Source: Gammaproteobacteria bacterium (GTDB lineage: Bacteria > Pseudomonadota > Gammaproteobacteria > Steroidobacterales > GCA-2729495). Taken from it: DNA of 47,984 nt. Below are positions 36,110-43,577 of this stretch, in pieces. Every line of letters starts with the position of its first letter. Position 1 is the first letter of the stretch. The position numbers were made by a program, and so were the translations under genes. A model generated the notes under the pieces. That model searched no databases. It was not told the origin of the DNA and saw nothing but the letters and a program-made list of their open reading frames with translations. The stretch covers positions 15,231-63,214 of the forward strand of contig JACFNV010000003.1 of the NCBI GenBank assembly GCA_019454675.1, read 5' to 3'.

Positions 36110-37228
36110 ATGTACATCAATTTCTGGTATCCCATTGCACGCAGCAGCGATGTGACGGCGGAGAAGCCGCTCAAGGTCACGCTGCTCACGCTGCCCTTCG
36201 TCGCTTATCGCGACGCAGCAGGCAAGGCGCACGTGCTGGCGGATACCTGCGTCCACCGCGGCGGCTCGCTGTCCGGCGGTCGCATCAAGGACGATTGCGT
36301 GGTCTGCCCCTACCATGGCTGGGAATTCGCCGGCGACGGCAAGTGCGCCCACATCCCCTCGCTGGGCAAGGATGGCAAGCCGCCCGCACGGGCCAAGGTG
36401 GACAGCTACCCAGTGCAGGAGAAATACGGCATCGTCTTTGCCTTCCTCGGCGACCTGCCCGAGGCGGAGCGCCCGCCGATCCACGAGATCGAGGAATACG
36501 GCAAGGCGCCCTGGAAGGCGCAGCTTTACGTCATCGACCTCAAGGCCTACTACGAGCGCTCCATGGAAAACGGCCTCGATCCCATCCACAACGAGTTCGT
36601 GCACCCGCTGCAGGGCGCGCCGCTGCTCTCGCCCGCGCGCCAGCGCCAGCTGCTGCCGGTGGAGGACATCCCCTGGGGCAGCAAGTTCTACATCTCCTTC
36701 GACGACAAGCTCATCCGCGACACCAACCTGTCGAGCGATACCTCGGGCGATCGCGTGGGCGCCGCCGGCTCCTGGCACCAGGGCCCCAACCAGCTGGTCA
36801 CCTGGATCGACATCACCGCCAGCAGTTCCTTCCACCAGTACCTCTTCGAGGCACCGGTGGACGAGAACAACACGCGGCTGTTCTTCCTCAACATGCGCAA
36901 CTGGCTGACCGAGGACAAGCACGACGCACGCATCGAGGACGTGACCCTGCGGGTGGTCAACGAGGACATCACGATCCTCGAGACCCTCAACCCCGTGCGC
37001 ACGCCGGAGACCAACACCAAGGAAATCCTGCTGCCCAGCGATCACGCCGTGGTGCGTTACCGCGAGTGGCTGAAGAAGTGGGATGCGCTGGGCTGGCGCA
37101 TCGACGTCAAGGCACTGAAGGCCAGGCAGGGCGATGCCGCCCTGACCATTCCCTGCCCGGGGCGCCGCGAGTCGGGCAACTGGGTGCTGGACGCCGTGCC
37201 GCTGCTGCCGGGCAACCCCGCCAGCTGA
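36110..37228 (+). CDS. Rieske non-haem iron oxygenase, alpha subunit
   Basis: The 372-residue protein has an N-terminal Rieske [2Fe-2S] domain with Cys47-x-His49 (CVHRGG) and Cys66-x2-His69 (CPYHGW). The catalytic domain has the mononuclear-iron ligands Asp157, His160 and His165 (GLDPIHNEFVHP). It is the size and layout of aromatic-ring or steroid/terpenoid-side-chain hydroxylases that use a separate reductase. No reductase, ferredoxin or beta subunit is nearby, so electrons must come from proteins encoded elsewhere. The ATG at 36110 follows GGTGGAG. The substrate is unknown. Confidence 0.92.
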   Translation: MYINFWYPIARSSDVTAEKPLKVTLLTLPFVAYRDAAGKAHVLADTCVHRGGSLSGGRIKDDCVVCPYHGWEFAGDGKCAHIPSLGKDGKPPARAKVDSYPVQEKYGIVFAFLGDLPEAERPPIHEIEEYGKAPWKAQLYVIDLKAYYERSMENGLDPIHNEFVHPLQGAPLLSPARQRQLLPVEDIPWGSKFYISFDDKLIRDTNLSSDTSGDRVGAAGSWHQGPNQLVTWIDITASSSFHQYLFEAPVDENNTRLFFLNMRNWLTEDKHDARIEDVTLRVVNEDITILETLNPVRTPETNTKEILLPSDHAVVRYREWLKKWDALGWRIDVKALKARQGDAALTIPCPGRRESGNWVLDAVPLLPGNPAS

Positions 37229-37245
37229 GGGCCCGGCAGCCGGGC

Positions 37246-37968
37246 TCAGAACTGCGAGGCAAAGAACCGGGCGGTACGATCATTGGCAAGGCTGATCTGC
37301 CGCTCGGTGCTCGTGGTGGCCGGGTTGTCGAAGAACTGGTGCGAATACAGCGCAAAGCCCTGGTGGTTGCCGCCGGGCAGGGTGATGTAGCGCACCGATG
37401 ACGGCAGCCTGGCCTGCACGCCGGCAAGGCGCTCGTCGGTCAGCAGGCCATCGCGGTCGCCGCGGATGAAGATCATCGGCAGCTCGAGACTGCTGTAGTC
37501 CACCGGCATCTCGCAGGCCCACAGCGCCACCGCCTTGACCGCCGGCGCATGGCGCGTGATCAGCTCCAGCCCCGAGAAGCCGCCCATGGAATGGCCGATG
37601 ATGAACCAGTCGTCCATGCCCAGCTCCGCCATGCGTGCCGCGGCCGGCTCCACCGCGTTGATGGGCAGGCGCAGGGCGCCGCGGGGCACCAGCACGGTAT
37701 AGCCGATGTCGGCAAAGAAAGCCGCCGTCTTCGCATAGGCCAGCGGCTGGACGAGGGCGCCGGGCATGACCAGCAGGCCATGCCCGTTGGGGCGGGCGGG
37801 ACTGAACAGCAGCGTGCCATCCGCTTCCGTGGTGGCGGCATAGCTGGTTCCCTCGAGGTACTGGCCGGCCTCGGGCAAGGCCTGGCCCTCGACCTGGTAC
37901 ACCACCGCCACCACGCCCGCAACGGCGAGCAGCAGCACGAGGAGGCCTATCGCGATCTTTTTCAGCAC
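37246..37968 (-). CDS. Membrane-anchored alpha/beta hydrolase
   Basis: The 240-residue product starts at a GTG at 37968 (GGGAGA upstream) and has an N-terminal anchor or uncleaved signal (KKIAIGLLVLLLAVAGVVAVV). The catalytic triad is visible: Ser127 in IIGHSMGGFSG, Asp171 or Asp173 in IRGDRDGLL and His202 in GGNHQGF. It resembles periplasmic-facing esterase/dienelactone-hydrolase-like enzymes. The substrate is unknown. It is convergent with the Rieske gene with only 17 bases between stops. Confidence 0.88.
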   Translation of the reverse strand: MLKKIAIGLLVLLLAVAGVVAVVYQVEGQALPEAGQYLEGTSYAATTEADGTLLFSPARPNGHGLLVMPGALVQPLAYAKTAAFFADIGYTVLVPRGALRLPINAVEPAAARMAELGMDDWFIIGHSMGGFSGLELITRHAPAVKAVALWACEMPVDYSSLELPMIFIRGDRDGLLTDERLAGVQARLPSSVRYITLPGGNHQGFALYSHQFFDNPATTSTERQISLANDRTARFFASQF

Positions 37969-38039
37969 CTGGCTTCTCCCTGGATCCGCGAGCGCATTAT
38001 CGCATCGGCTGCAGCGGCCCGGTGGTGCCGGGAAGGGGC

Positions 38040-38175
38040 GCCGCGGGAACCGGCAGGCCCGGAGCGGGCTTTGAGGGCGAGCGACGCAGGGACAGCGAAA
38101 GCGAGCCCGATTGCAGCGGAGCCGGCCATGGATGGCCGGCGCAGCGCCAGCGAAGGGCCTGCCGGTTCCCGCGGC
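38040..38175. repeat. Intergenic element with 21-base perfect inverted repeats
   Basis: Arms at 38040-38060 (beginning GCCGCGGGAACCGG) and 38155-38175 are exact reverse complements, 94 bases apart. The interior has its own hairpin GCCGGCCATGGATGGCCGGC (38121-38140). With the terminator at 38219-38250 it fills the 333-base gap 37969-38301, where no protein gene is supported; long minus-strand frames through it look like non-coding GC-rich shadows. It resembles repetitive extragenic elements or a small non-autonomous mobile element. No target-site duplication was recognised. Confidence 0.75.
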
Positions 38176-38218
38176 ATTCCCTCGGCAGATCGCCAGCCAT
38201 CGGCCGCCAGCAGCGGGC

Positions 38219-38250
38219 AAAAAAAGAAGGGCCGCATTGCTGCGGCCCTT
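38219..38250 (-). terminator. Intrinsic terminator of the 26-codon gene
   Basis: A perfect ten-base stem (AAGGGCCGCA / TGCGGCCCTT, loop of four) is followed on the minus strand by seven T. It lies 52 bases after the stop of the small peptide gene and has no other gene to serve. Confidence 0.93.
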
Positions 38251-38301
38251 CCGTGAGATCGGGTGTCCCCAATCCCTGGATCGGTATCGCGATCCGCGTG
38301 C

Positions 38302-38382
38302 TCAGGCTGCCACCGAAGGCTGCTCCGCTGCCAGGCCAAGACACGAGGGCTGGAAGGACACCGTCGACATCTCACTAGACAT
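38302..38382 (-). CDS. Candidate 26-residue peptide gene with a full-length Shine-Dalgarno match
   Basis: The frame begins MSSEMSTVSFQP, contains one Cys (SCLGLAA, Cys14) and ends EQPSVAA. It starts with ATG at 38382, directly preceded by AAGGAGGTGATCC (38384-38396), which pairs with the whole 3' end of 16S rRNA. A promoter-like pair lies upstream and a strong terminator downstream, so the unit is complete in about 200 bases. The peptide matches no family I recognise. It could be a ribosomally made precursor peptide, a leader peptide or a small protein; being upstream-neighboured by a methyltransferase, an ATP-grasp ligase and a metallopeptidase on the same strand makes the first worth testing. 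Coding is supported by signals, not homology. Confidence 0.6.
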   Translation of the reverse strand: MSSEMSTVSFQPSCLGLAAEQPSVAA

Positions 38383-38417
38383 TGGATCACCTCCTTCAAT
38401 CTGTTGGACCGGGGCCG

Positions 38418-38447
38418 AGTATCGGCTTCCCTTGGCGCCGATTGCAA
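38418..38447 (-). promoter_or_regulatory. Promoter-like sequence for the 26-codon gene
   Basis: On the minus strand, -35 TTGCAA (38447-38442) and -10 GATACT (38423-38418) are 18 bases apart, each with four of six consensus bases. Transcription would start about 25-30 bases before the Shine-Dalgarno. Confidence 0.5.
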
Positions 38448-38479
38448 GCCACCGCCATCACACTCCGCGCCCCACCCGC

Positions 38480-39457
38480 TCAGCGATGGCGCTGCCTCTT
38501 GCAGAAGCGCACCTCGCACTGCCCGCAGAGCGGCGCACCGGGGAGACAGACCGCGGCGAGCTCCGGGCTGGCGAAGGCGGTCAGCAGCTGCAGTACCTCC
38601 TGCGGTGCGATGCCCGCCTGCAGCGCCCAGCGTTCGAGCACGCCGGCGGCTGCCGCGGGTTCCGGCAGCACGTGGCTGATGCCGAGTCGCCCGGGCCCCA
38701 GCAACCGTGCAAGATGCGCGGGTGCCAGCGCCGGCCTGCCGCTCGCGCCAGCCGCGAGCCAGGCCTGCGTGTCGAAGCCACGCCGGTGCAGGGTGGCCCG
38801 CAGCTGCTCGAGCATCTCCCGCGGCTGTTGCCAGGCCCGGTTGCGACGGAACCAGTAGCAGGCCTGGGTCATGCCGCCACCCACCATGTCCGGCAGGTCC
38901 TCGAACTCCTCGCAGGCAAACCAGTGCTCCTCGAGCTCGGGCGCGAAGAAGGCCTTGATGGTGGCGCGATCCCTGCGGGTGGGACCCATGCGGCCATCGG
39001 CCTGGCCGGCGAACAGCGGATGCCAATGCACGAGGATGAAATCGCCCTCCGCGGCCAGTGCCTGCAGTACGCGCTCGCGATAGGCGGCGTGCAGGGCAGC
39101 ATCCATGTTGTGCAGCAGCCCGTGATCCAGCACCAGGTCATAAGTGGCCGGGGGCTGCCACTCGGTGATGTCCGCCTCGACCAGCTGCAGCTCGAGGCCG
39201 CGTTCGGCAGCGCGCTGGCGGGTGTATTCGAGCGCCCTCGGCATGAAATCGAGCGCGGTGACCTCCCAGCCCATCTCCGCGAGGAACACCGAATCCGTGC
39301 CGCTGCCGCAACCGAGATCCAGCGCACGCCCCGGCTCCCGTCCCCGGCAGAGCTCGGCAAGAAACAGCGTCGGCTCCTCGTGGGCCCAGGGCAGGTCCTG
39401 CCAGCTCTTGGCCCAGTCATAGGTGGTCGAAAAACCCTGCTTGTCGCTGGTCGCCAT
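38480..39457 (-). CDS. SAM-dependent methyltransferase with C-terminal four-cysteine (endonuclease-III-like) tail
   Basis: The 325-residue product starts at the ATG at 39457 after AGGAGG. A class I methyltransferase domain occupies about 1-200: motif I ALDLGCGSGTDSVFLAEMG (about 45-63), the acidic end of strand 2 (VTALDF) and motif IV YDLVLDHGLLHNM. The C-terminal 110 residues are not part of the standard fold and end with four cysteines spaced C-x6-C-x2-C-x4-C (304, 311, 314, 319; CLPGAPLCGQCEVRFC). This nearly equals the [4Fe-4S] loop of endonuclease III (C-x6-C-x2-C-x5-C). An iron-sulfur or zinc site is inferred. It lies 58 bases downstream of the ATP-grasp gene, probably in one operon. 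Confidence 0.85.
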   Translation of the reverse strand: MATSDKQGFSTTYDWAKSWQDLPWAHEEPTLFLAELCRGREPGRALDLGCGSGTDSVFLAEMGWEVTALDFMPRALEYTRQRAAERGLELQLVEADITEWQPPATYDLVLDHGLLHNMDAALHAAYRERVLQALAAEGDFILVHWHPLFAGQADGRMGPTRRDRATIKAFFAPELEEHWFACEEFEDLPDMVGGGMTQACYWFRRNRAWQQPREMLEQLRATLHRRGFDTQAWLAAGASGRPALAPAHLARLLGPGRLGISHVLPEPAAAAGVLERWALQAGIAPQEVLQLLTAFASPELAAVCLPGAPLCGQCEVRFCKRQRHR

Positions 39458-39515
39458 GCCCGCCTCCTGCCTTGGATCCGGATTGCCCATCCGCGGCGCC
39501 GGCCCGTACCGGCCC

Positions 39516-40550
39516 TCAGCCGTCGTTGGTGCGCCACTCCACGCGGTAATTGAGCCCGAGGCGGATGATGCGGTGCAAGAGCCGACGGTAATCAACGCCT
39601 TCGCTGTGGGCCGACTCGGCGAAGTCCTCGCCCCAGGCCAGGTTGGGATTGCAGTTGGCCTCCAGCACGTAGACGCTGCCATCCGCACGCATGCGGAAGT
39701 CCATGCGCGCATAGCCGGTCATGTGCAGCGCGCGGTAGATGCGCTTGGTGAGGCGCCCGAGCCGGTCATGGTCGGCGGGCGCGAGGCCCTCGGCACGCCC
39801 GGTGCGGATGCCGTGCTTCTTCTGGTAATCGAAATCCCACTTCACCTTGCGGGTGGCGATCCCCGCCATCACCTGCGGCAGGGTGCCGAAGTCCATTTCC
39901 CAGACCGGGAAGGTGCTCAGGCGCTCGTTCCCGCACACCCCGACGTAGAACTCGCGTCCCTCGATGTACTCCTCGACCAGCGCATCGGTACGGGTACTCT
40001 CGTGGATGAACTCGATGCGCTCGCGGAGCTGGGCATGGTCCTCGACGATCGAGGCCTGCGAGATGCCGAGCGAGGCATCCTCGATCGCCGACTTCACGAA
40101 CAGCGGGAACTTGAGCTTGCGCGGCAGCCGGTAGGCGCGCCCCATGCGGAAGGTGCTGAACTGCGGAGTCGGGATGCGGTGCCAGGCGAGGATCTGCTTG
40201 GACAGCACCTTGTCGCGCGAGAGCATCATGCCGCGCGGGTTGCAGCCGGTGTAGGGCTGGCGCATCAGCTCCAGGTAGGCAACGATGTGCTGGTCATAGG
40301 TGATGATGCCCTGGAATTCCTGCAGCAGGTTGAAGGCAATGTCCGGCTGCCAGCTGCGGATGGCATGGCGCAGGTCGGCAAGGTTGTCGTAGAGCCCCAG
40401 CACCTGTACCTCGTGCCCCGCGTTGCCGAGCTCGGTGAGCACGTCGTACTCGGTCTTCCACTCGTTGATCTGCTGGTCGGTATAGCCCTCGAGGCTGTCG
40501 GGAGGCACCAGGCTCTCGTGGGTCAGCAGCAGGATCTTCAGCTTTCTCAC
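39516..40550 (-). CDS. ATP-grasp ligase, D-Ala-D-Ala-ligase-like
   Basis: The 344-residue protein has an N-terminal Rossmann-like preATP-grasp domain (KLKILLLTHESLVPPDS; QPDIAFNLLQEFQG), a substrate signature YTGCNPRGMMLSRDKVLSK, and an ATP-grasp domain with KFPLFVKSAIEDASLGI and the Mg-binding EANCNPNLAW (about 297-306). It forms a carboxylate-amine (or thiol) bond using ATP. It differs from the housekeeping Ddl in motifs around the substrate site, so its substrates are open: peptide, amino acid or small molecule. The start is GTG at 40550, overlapping the metallopeptidase stop (GTGA). Confidence 0.87.
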   Translation of the reverse strand: MRKLKILLLTHESLVPPDSLEGYTDQQINEWKTEYDVLTELGNAGHEVQVLGLYDNLADLRHAIRSWQPDIAFNLLQEFQGIITYDQHIVAYLELMRQPYTGCNPRGMMLSRDKVLSKQILAWHRIPTPQFSTFRMGRAYRLPRKLKFPLFVKSAIEDASLGISQASIVEDHAQLRERIEFIHESTRTDALVEEYIEGREFYVGVCGNERLSTFPVWEMDFGTLPQVMAGIATRKVKWDFDYQKKHGIRTGRAEGLAPADHDRLGRLTKRIYRALHMTGYARMDFRMRADGSVYVLEANCNPNLAWGEDFAESAHSEGVDYRRLLHRIIRLGLNYRVEWRTNDG

Positions 40551-41677
40551 AGGGCGTACCGCTCGCGGCCACGCCGCACGAAATCGAACAGGATGCGCTC
40601 GAGCAGCACGAAGAGGTCGCGCTGGGTGATGCGGCGCGAGCCCGCCACCACCAGCTCGAGTTCCTCCGAGCGGCGCAGCATCATCTGCACCACGTGGTCC
40701 ACCAGGTAGGGGTGCAGCTTCGAGCGGCGCACCAGCAGGCGCTGCAGCTGGGGCTGCACCTGCCTGATGAAGCCCGCTGCCGACGGTTGCCCGGGGTTCT
40801 CGCAGCGCAGGCCGAAGACCTCGAACAGCCGGTCGTCGTAGCGGGCGGCATCCGTGCGATCGCTGCCTGCGAGCTTGGCATGGTAGTGCTCGCGCAGCGT
40901 GCGCCGGTCACTGCCGAGCGCCTCCACCACCCGCCGCGAGCGCACCGGCGGTGGTTGCGCGCGGATCTCCGCCATCAGTTCATTGACATAATGCAACTTG
41001 CGCAGTGCCGGCCAGCCTTCGTAGTCGCGCCGCCAGCTCGAGCGCCGCGGCAGCCACACCGCGAAGGTCTCGGCGAAATCCTCGGTCGGATGGCTCTGGG
41101 CATACCAGTAGCCGAGGTGCATCACGTAGTGGCGGCTGGTGATGCGCGGCGTGTAGGTCTGCGGGTAGGGGCGCGAGGCCGGCCCGAAGCTGTCCCGCCA
41201 GCGCTTGCGCCGCCGCAGGCGGTAGGCATTGTCGAGCGCATGCCCGGTCTCGTGGCGCAGGATGCGCGCCAGCCAGCGGGCGTTGCCACCCTCGACCTCG
41301 TGCATCATCCGCCGCTCGAGGCGGGCAAGGCGCGGGTGTCCGAGATAGAAGGGAATGGCGATGCCGGGCACCCCGTCCGGGCAGAACCACTCCTCGGCAA
41401 ACCAGAAGTGGGGACGGAACACGAAGCCGCGATACGCCAGCTCGCGATCAAGGCGGGCCAGTGCCGGAGCCACCGGGCTGGTTTCCAGCGCCAGCCCCAG
41501 GTCGGAGAAACGCAGGTCCAGCAGCTCCTCGTCGCCCAGCGGCACCCACCACAGCGGAGGTCGCCTGCGCGAGGCCGCAGGCCGCGCCACGCCGCCAGAC
41601 TGGCGTCTCGGGGGCTGCCGGGGGGAGCCGGAAGTGCCCACGCCCACCCTGGCACCTCGTCTGCTGCTCGCGCTCAT
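40547..41677 (-). CDS. Zincin-like metallopeptidase (putative zinc-binding peptidase)
   Basis: The 376-residue protein from the ATG at 41677 (GAGG upstream) has a basic, disordered N-terminus (about 1-40) and no signal peptide. A metalloprotease core shows His142-Glu-Thr-Gly-His146 (LRHETGHALDNAY), with a downstream HPTEDFAETFAVWL segment that can supply the third zinc ligand (Glu199, Glu203 or His196). The C-terminal 130 residues are helical and Arg-rich. A GTG at 41803 would add 42 residues that run into the divergent promoter region and is less likely. It is coupled to the ATP-grasp gene by a GTGA overlap. The pairing suggests one synthesises and one cleaves an amide bond of a related substrate (inference). 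Confidence 0.82.
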   Translation of the reverse strand: MSASSRRGARVGVGTSGSPRQPPRRQSGGVARPAASRRRPPLWWVPLGDEELLDLRFSDLGLALETSPVAPALARLDRELAYRGFVFRPHFWFAEEWFCPDGVPGIAIPFYLGHPRLARLERRMMHEVEGGNARWLARILRHETGHALDNAYRLRRRKRWRDSFGPASRPYPQTYTPRITSRHYVMHLGYWYAQSHPTEDFAETFAVWLPRRSSWRRDYEGWPALRKLHYVNELMAEIRAQPPPVRSRRVVEALGSDRRTLREHYHAKLAGSDRTDAARYDDRLFEVFGLRCENPGQPSAAGFIRQVQPQLQRLLVRRSKLHPYLVDHVVQMMLRRSEELELVVAGSRRITQRDLFVLLERILFDFVRRGRERYAL

Positions 41678-42040
41678 GGATGCCTCATGCCCTCCTGCCG
41701 CGAGTCTAGCAGTGCCTCTGGCTGCGGGCCTTGCGGAGACCGATGCGGGACGGGGCGCCGCCCACAGGTCAGCAAAGACGGGGGCTTTGTTGCTAAAATG
41801 CACCGCATCCAGCGAGTCAATAAACGTTCCAGCACGGATCTGTCAGAAATACAGAATGTTGCTTATTCACAACGATATTTATCAACCATCGGGAAAACAA
41901 GTTTTTTCGTTGTTGCTTTTGAAAAAATCATGTATAGTGAAACCACTGTCCAAGGCGATCAGAGGTATCAGAACCTCTGTAACTACCCCGCCTGACGACC
42001 CGGACAGCATTGTAGTTTTTTGCATACAAGGAGTATTGCA
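41678..42040 (+). promoter_or_regulatory. AT-rich promoter and leader of the outer-membrane protein gene
   Basis: No gene is supported in this 363-base divergent region. The right two-thirds (about 41795-42035) is strikingly AT-rich: 41881-41940 has 19 G/C of 60. A promoter TTGTTG (41910-41915), 17-base spacer, TATAGT (41933-41938) is present. The transcript leader of roughly 95 bases carries a stem-loop CAGAGGT / ACCTCTG (41960-41979) and the AAGGAG Shine-Dalgarno just before 42041. Confidence 0.6.
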
Positions 42041-42652
42041 ATGAAGTACCTGAGCACCGCCGTGTGTGCAGCCGCCATCCTGGCCGCTGGCCCGGCCCTC
42101 GCTGCCGACAATCCGGCTTGGACCTACGGTCAGGCCCAGTACACCTCCTTCACTTCGGGCGATGACAATGCCGACCAGTGGGGCATCGACCTCAGCATGG
42201 GCATTGCCGACCTCTACCATGTCCAGGTGAGCTATTTCGACGGCGACAACGGCACCGACTGGGATGACGACGGCACCGACAACTACGATGGCTGGCGCCT
42301 CATCGCCGGCGTGCATCCGGCCATCAGCGATCGCACCGATGCCGTCTTCAACCTGCGCTATACCAGCGTCGACACCGACCACACGAACAGGGACTCGTCG
42401 GCTTGGGGTCTCGGGGCTGGCCTGCGCCACATGCTGACCGACAACTTCGAGCTCGCCGGCATGATCAACTGGGATCGCGGTGACGTCGATCATGACAGCG
42501 ATAGCGACTTCACCACCACCTCCTGGGAAGTGGGTGGCCGCTACCTGTTCAATAATGCCGTCTCGGCAGGCCTCACCTACAACGACGGTTCGGGCTGGGG
42601 CGCAAGCTCGCTCAAGCTGGACGTCCGCTACCAGTTTGCTGACTTCTTCTGA
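42041..42652 (+). CDS. Small outer-membrane beta-barrel protein
   Basis: The 203-residue protein has a signal peptide (KYLSTAVCAAAILAAGPALA) and alternating amphipathic strands with many Asp, Asn and Tyr residues (WGIDLSMGIADLYHVQVSYF; DNFELAGMINWD). It ends YQFADFF, the aromatic C-terminus recognised by the BAM complex. About eight strands would fit. Acidic loops (GDNGTDWDDDGTDNYDG) could bind calcium. It has a strong promoter, Shine-Dalgarno and terminator, so it is probably an abundant, monocistronic protein. Similar small barrels are of unknown function. Confidence 0.88.
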   Translation: MKYLSTAVCAAAILAAGPALAADNPAWTYGQAQYTSFTSGDDNADQWGIDLSMGIADLYHVQVSYFDGDNGTDWDDDGTDNYDGWRLIAGVHPAISDRTDAVFNLRYTSVDTDHTNRDSSAWGLGAGLRHMLTDNFELAGMINWDRGDVDHDSDSDFTTTSWEVGGRYLFNNAVSAGLTYNDGSGWGASSLKLDVRYQFADFF

Positions 42653-42696
42653 GGATCAGCTGCAGGCCATCCCCGGGGGTGGCTGAGAGAGATGCA

Positions 42697-42726
42697 GACG
42701 CCGGCCGCAAGGCCGGCGTCTTTTTT
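42697..42726 (+). terminator. Intrinsic terminator of the outer-membrane protein gene
   Basis: A perfect ten-base stem GACGCCGGCC / GGCCGGCGTC with a GCAA tetraloop is followed by six T. Confidence 0.96.
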
Positions 42727-42842
42727 GTGGTTCCGGCATCGGCATCCGGCCCACCTGTCGACAACGGGATTTTGTCCCTTCACAGCCCTGCGGGCTGCGG
42801 TAAAGTGGTGGCGTGACCCAAGAGCGTGCCCGCCAGGGATCC

Positions 42843-43448
42843 ATGAGCCGCTTCAAGATCGCCAAAAGACTCGATGCCATCGATGCCCGCATCAATGCGC
42901 TGGTGGCAGAGCGGCGTACCCTCGAGCAACGCCTGCTGGATGGCGCACCCAGCGACCGGGATTCCCGGCGCGAGCGCTACTTTGCCGTCGCAGATGCCGA
43001 GGGACGGCGACGACTGATCGGCCTCGAGCGCGAGCTGCACGAGAAGCGGCGCGAGCAGGCCGGCGTCACCTTCAGCTACTGGAGCACCGTCAGCGCCGAG
43101 ACCCGCCACAAGCTCGACGACCTGCGGGAGACCTCGCTGCACTCGGCCTGGCAGCGCGGCATCTGGTACGACATCCTCACCATCCTGTGGATCCTGGTCG
43201 GCGGCGGCTACTGGATCTTCGGCTGGATGGGAGCGCTGGGGGGCGCGCTGTTCACCGCCGCCTGGATGCCCGTCCTCAGGCGGGGCCGCGAGCGCACCCG
43301 CCTCAGCGCCATCAGGAACGGGGAAGACATCCTGCACTCGGCCGAAAACGAGCTGCGGCTCGCCGAGCGCGGCGTGGAAAGCTGCGCGGGAGACCCCCTG
43401 TTCTCCGCCACCGAAGCGGCCAGCGGCGTCCCCGACGCCAGCGCCTGA
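42843..43448 (+). CDS. Coiled-coil membrane protein of unknown function
   Basis: No family was recognised. The 201-residue product from the ATG at 42843 (MSRFKIAKRLDAIDARINAL) has a charged helical region of about 95 residues likely to form a coiled coil. Two hydrophobic helices follow at about 107-145 (WYDILTILWILVGGGYWIFGWMGALGGALF), then a charged tail with Cys near residue 180. A GTG at 42813 would add ten residues. It stands alone after a terminator. Confidence 0.75.
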   Translation: MSRFKIAKRLDAIDARINALVAERRTLEQRLLDGAPSDRDSRRERYFAVADAEGRRRLIGLERELHEKRREQAGVTFSYWSTVSAETRHKLDDLRETSLHSAWQRGIWYDILTILWILVGGGYWIFGWMGALGGALFTAAWMPVLRRGRERTRLSAIRNGEDILHSAENELRLAERGVESCAGDPLFSATEAASGVPDASA

Positions 43449-43510
43449 CACCCGGCGGCACACGCCGCCCCTCGCGCTCAGGTGCGAACGCGACCGGCTC
43501 CTGCCCCCGG

Positions 43511-43541
43511 AAAAACTCGACCCGGCGCATGGCCGGGTCGA
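43511..43541 (-). terminator. Intrinsic terminator of the minus-strand membrane-protein gene
   Basis: A perfect ten-base stem TCGACCCGGC / GCCGGGTCGA with loop of five is followed on the minus strand by GTTTTT. It lies 37 bases after the stop at 43578. Confidence 0.9.
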
Positions 43542-43577
43542 TGATGGGGCGCCGGTCTGCAGGCAGCCCGAAATGGC

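Noticed and set aside
38381-38400. Sequence resembling the 3' end of 16S rRNA (GGATCACCTCCTT on the plus strand)
   Set aside because: Only the anti-Shine-Dalgarno segment matches and no 16S sequence precedes it. It is better explained as the full-length ribosome site of the minus-strand peptide gene.
37962-39026. A 354-codon minus-strand frame through the inverted-repeat element
   Set aside because: It overlaps the methyltransferase in another frame and crosses the promoter, peptide gene, terminator and inverted repeats, so it cannot be a real protein gene.
42675-42700. THI-box-like GGGGGTGGCTGAGA sequence
   Set aside because: It lacks the downstream conserved part of a TPP riboswitch, lies after a gene and runs straight into that gene's terminator.
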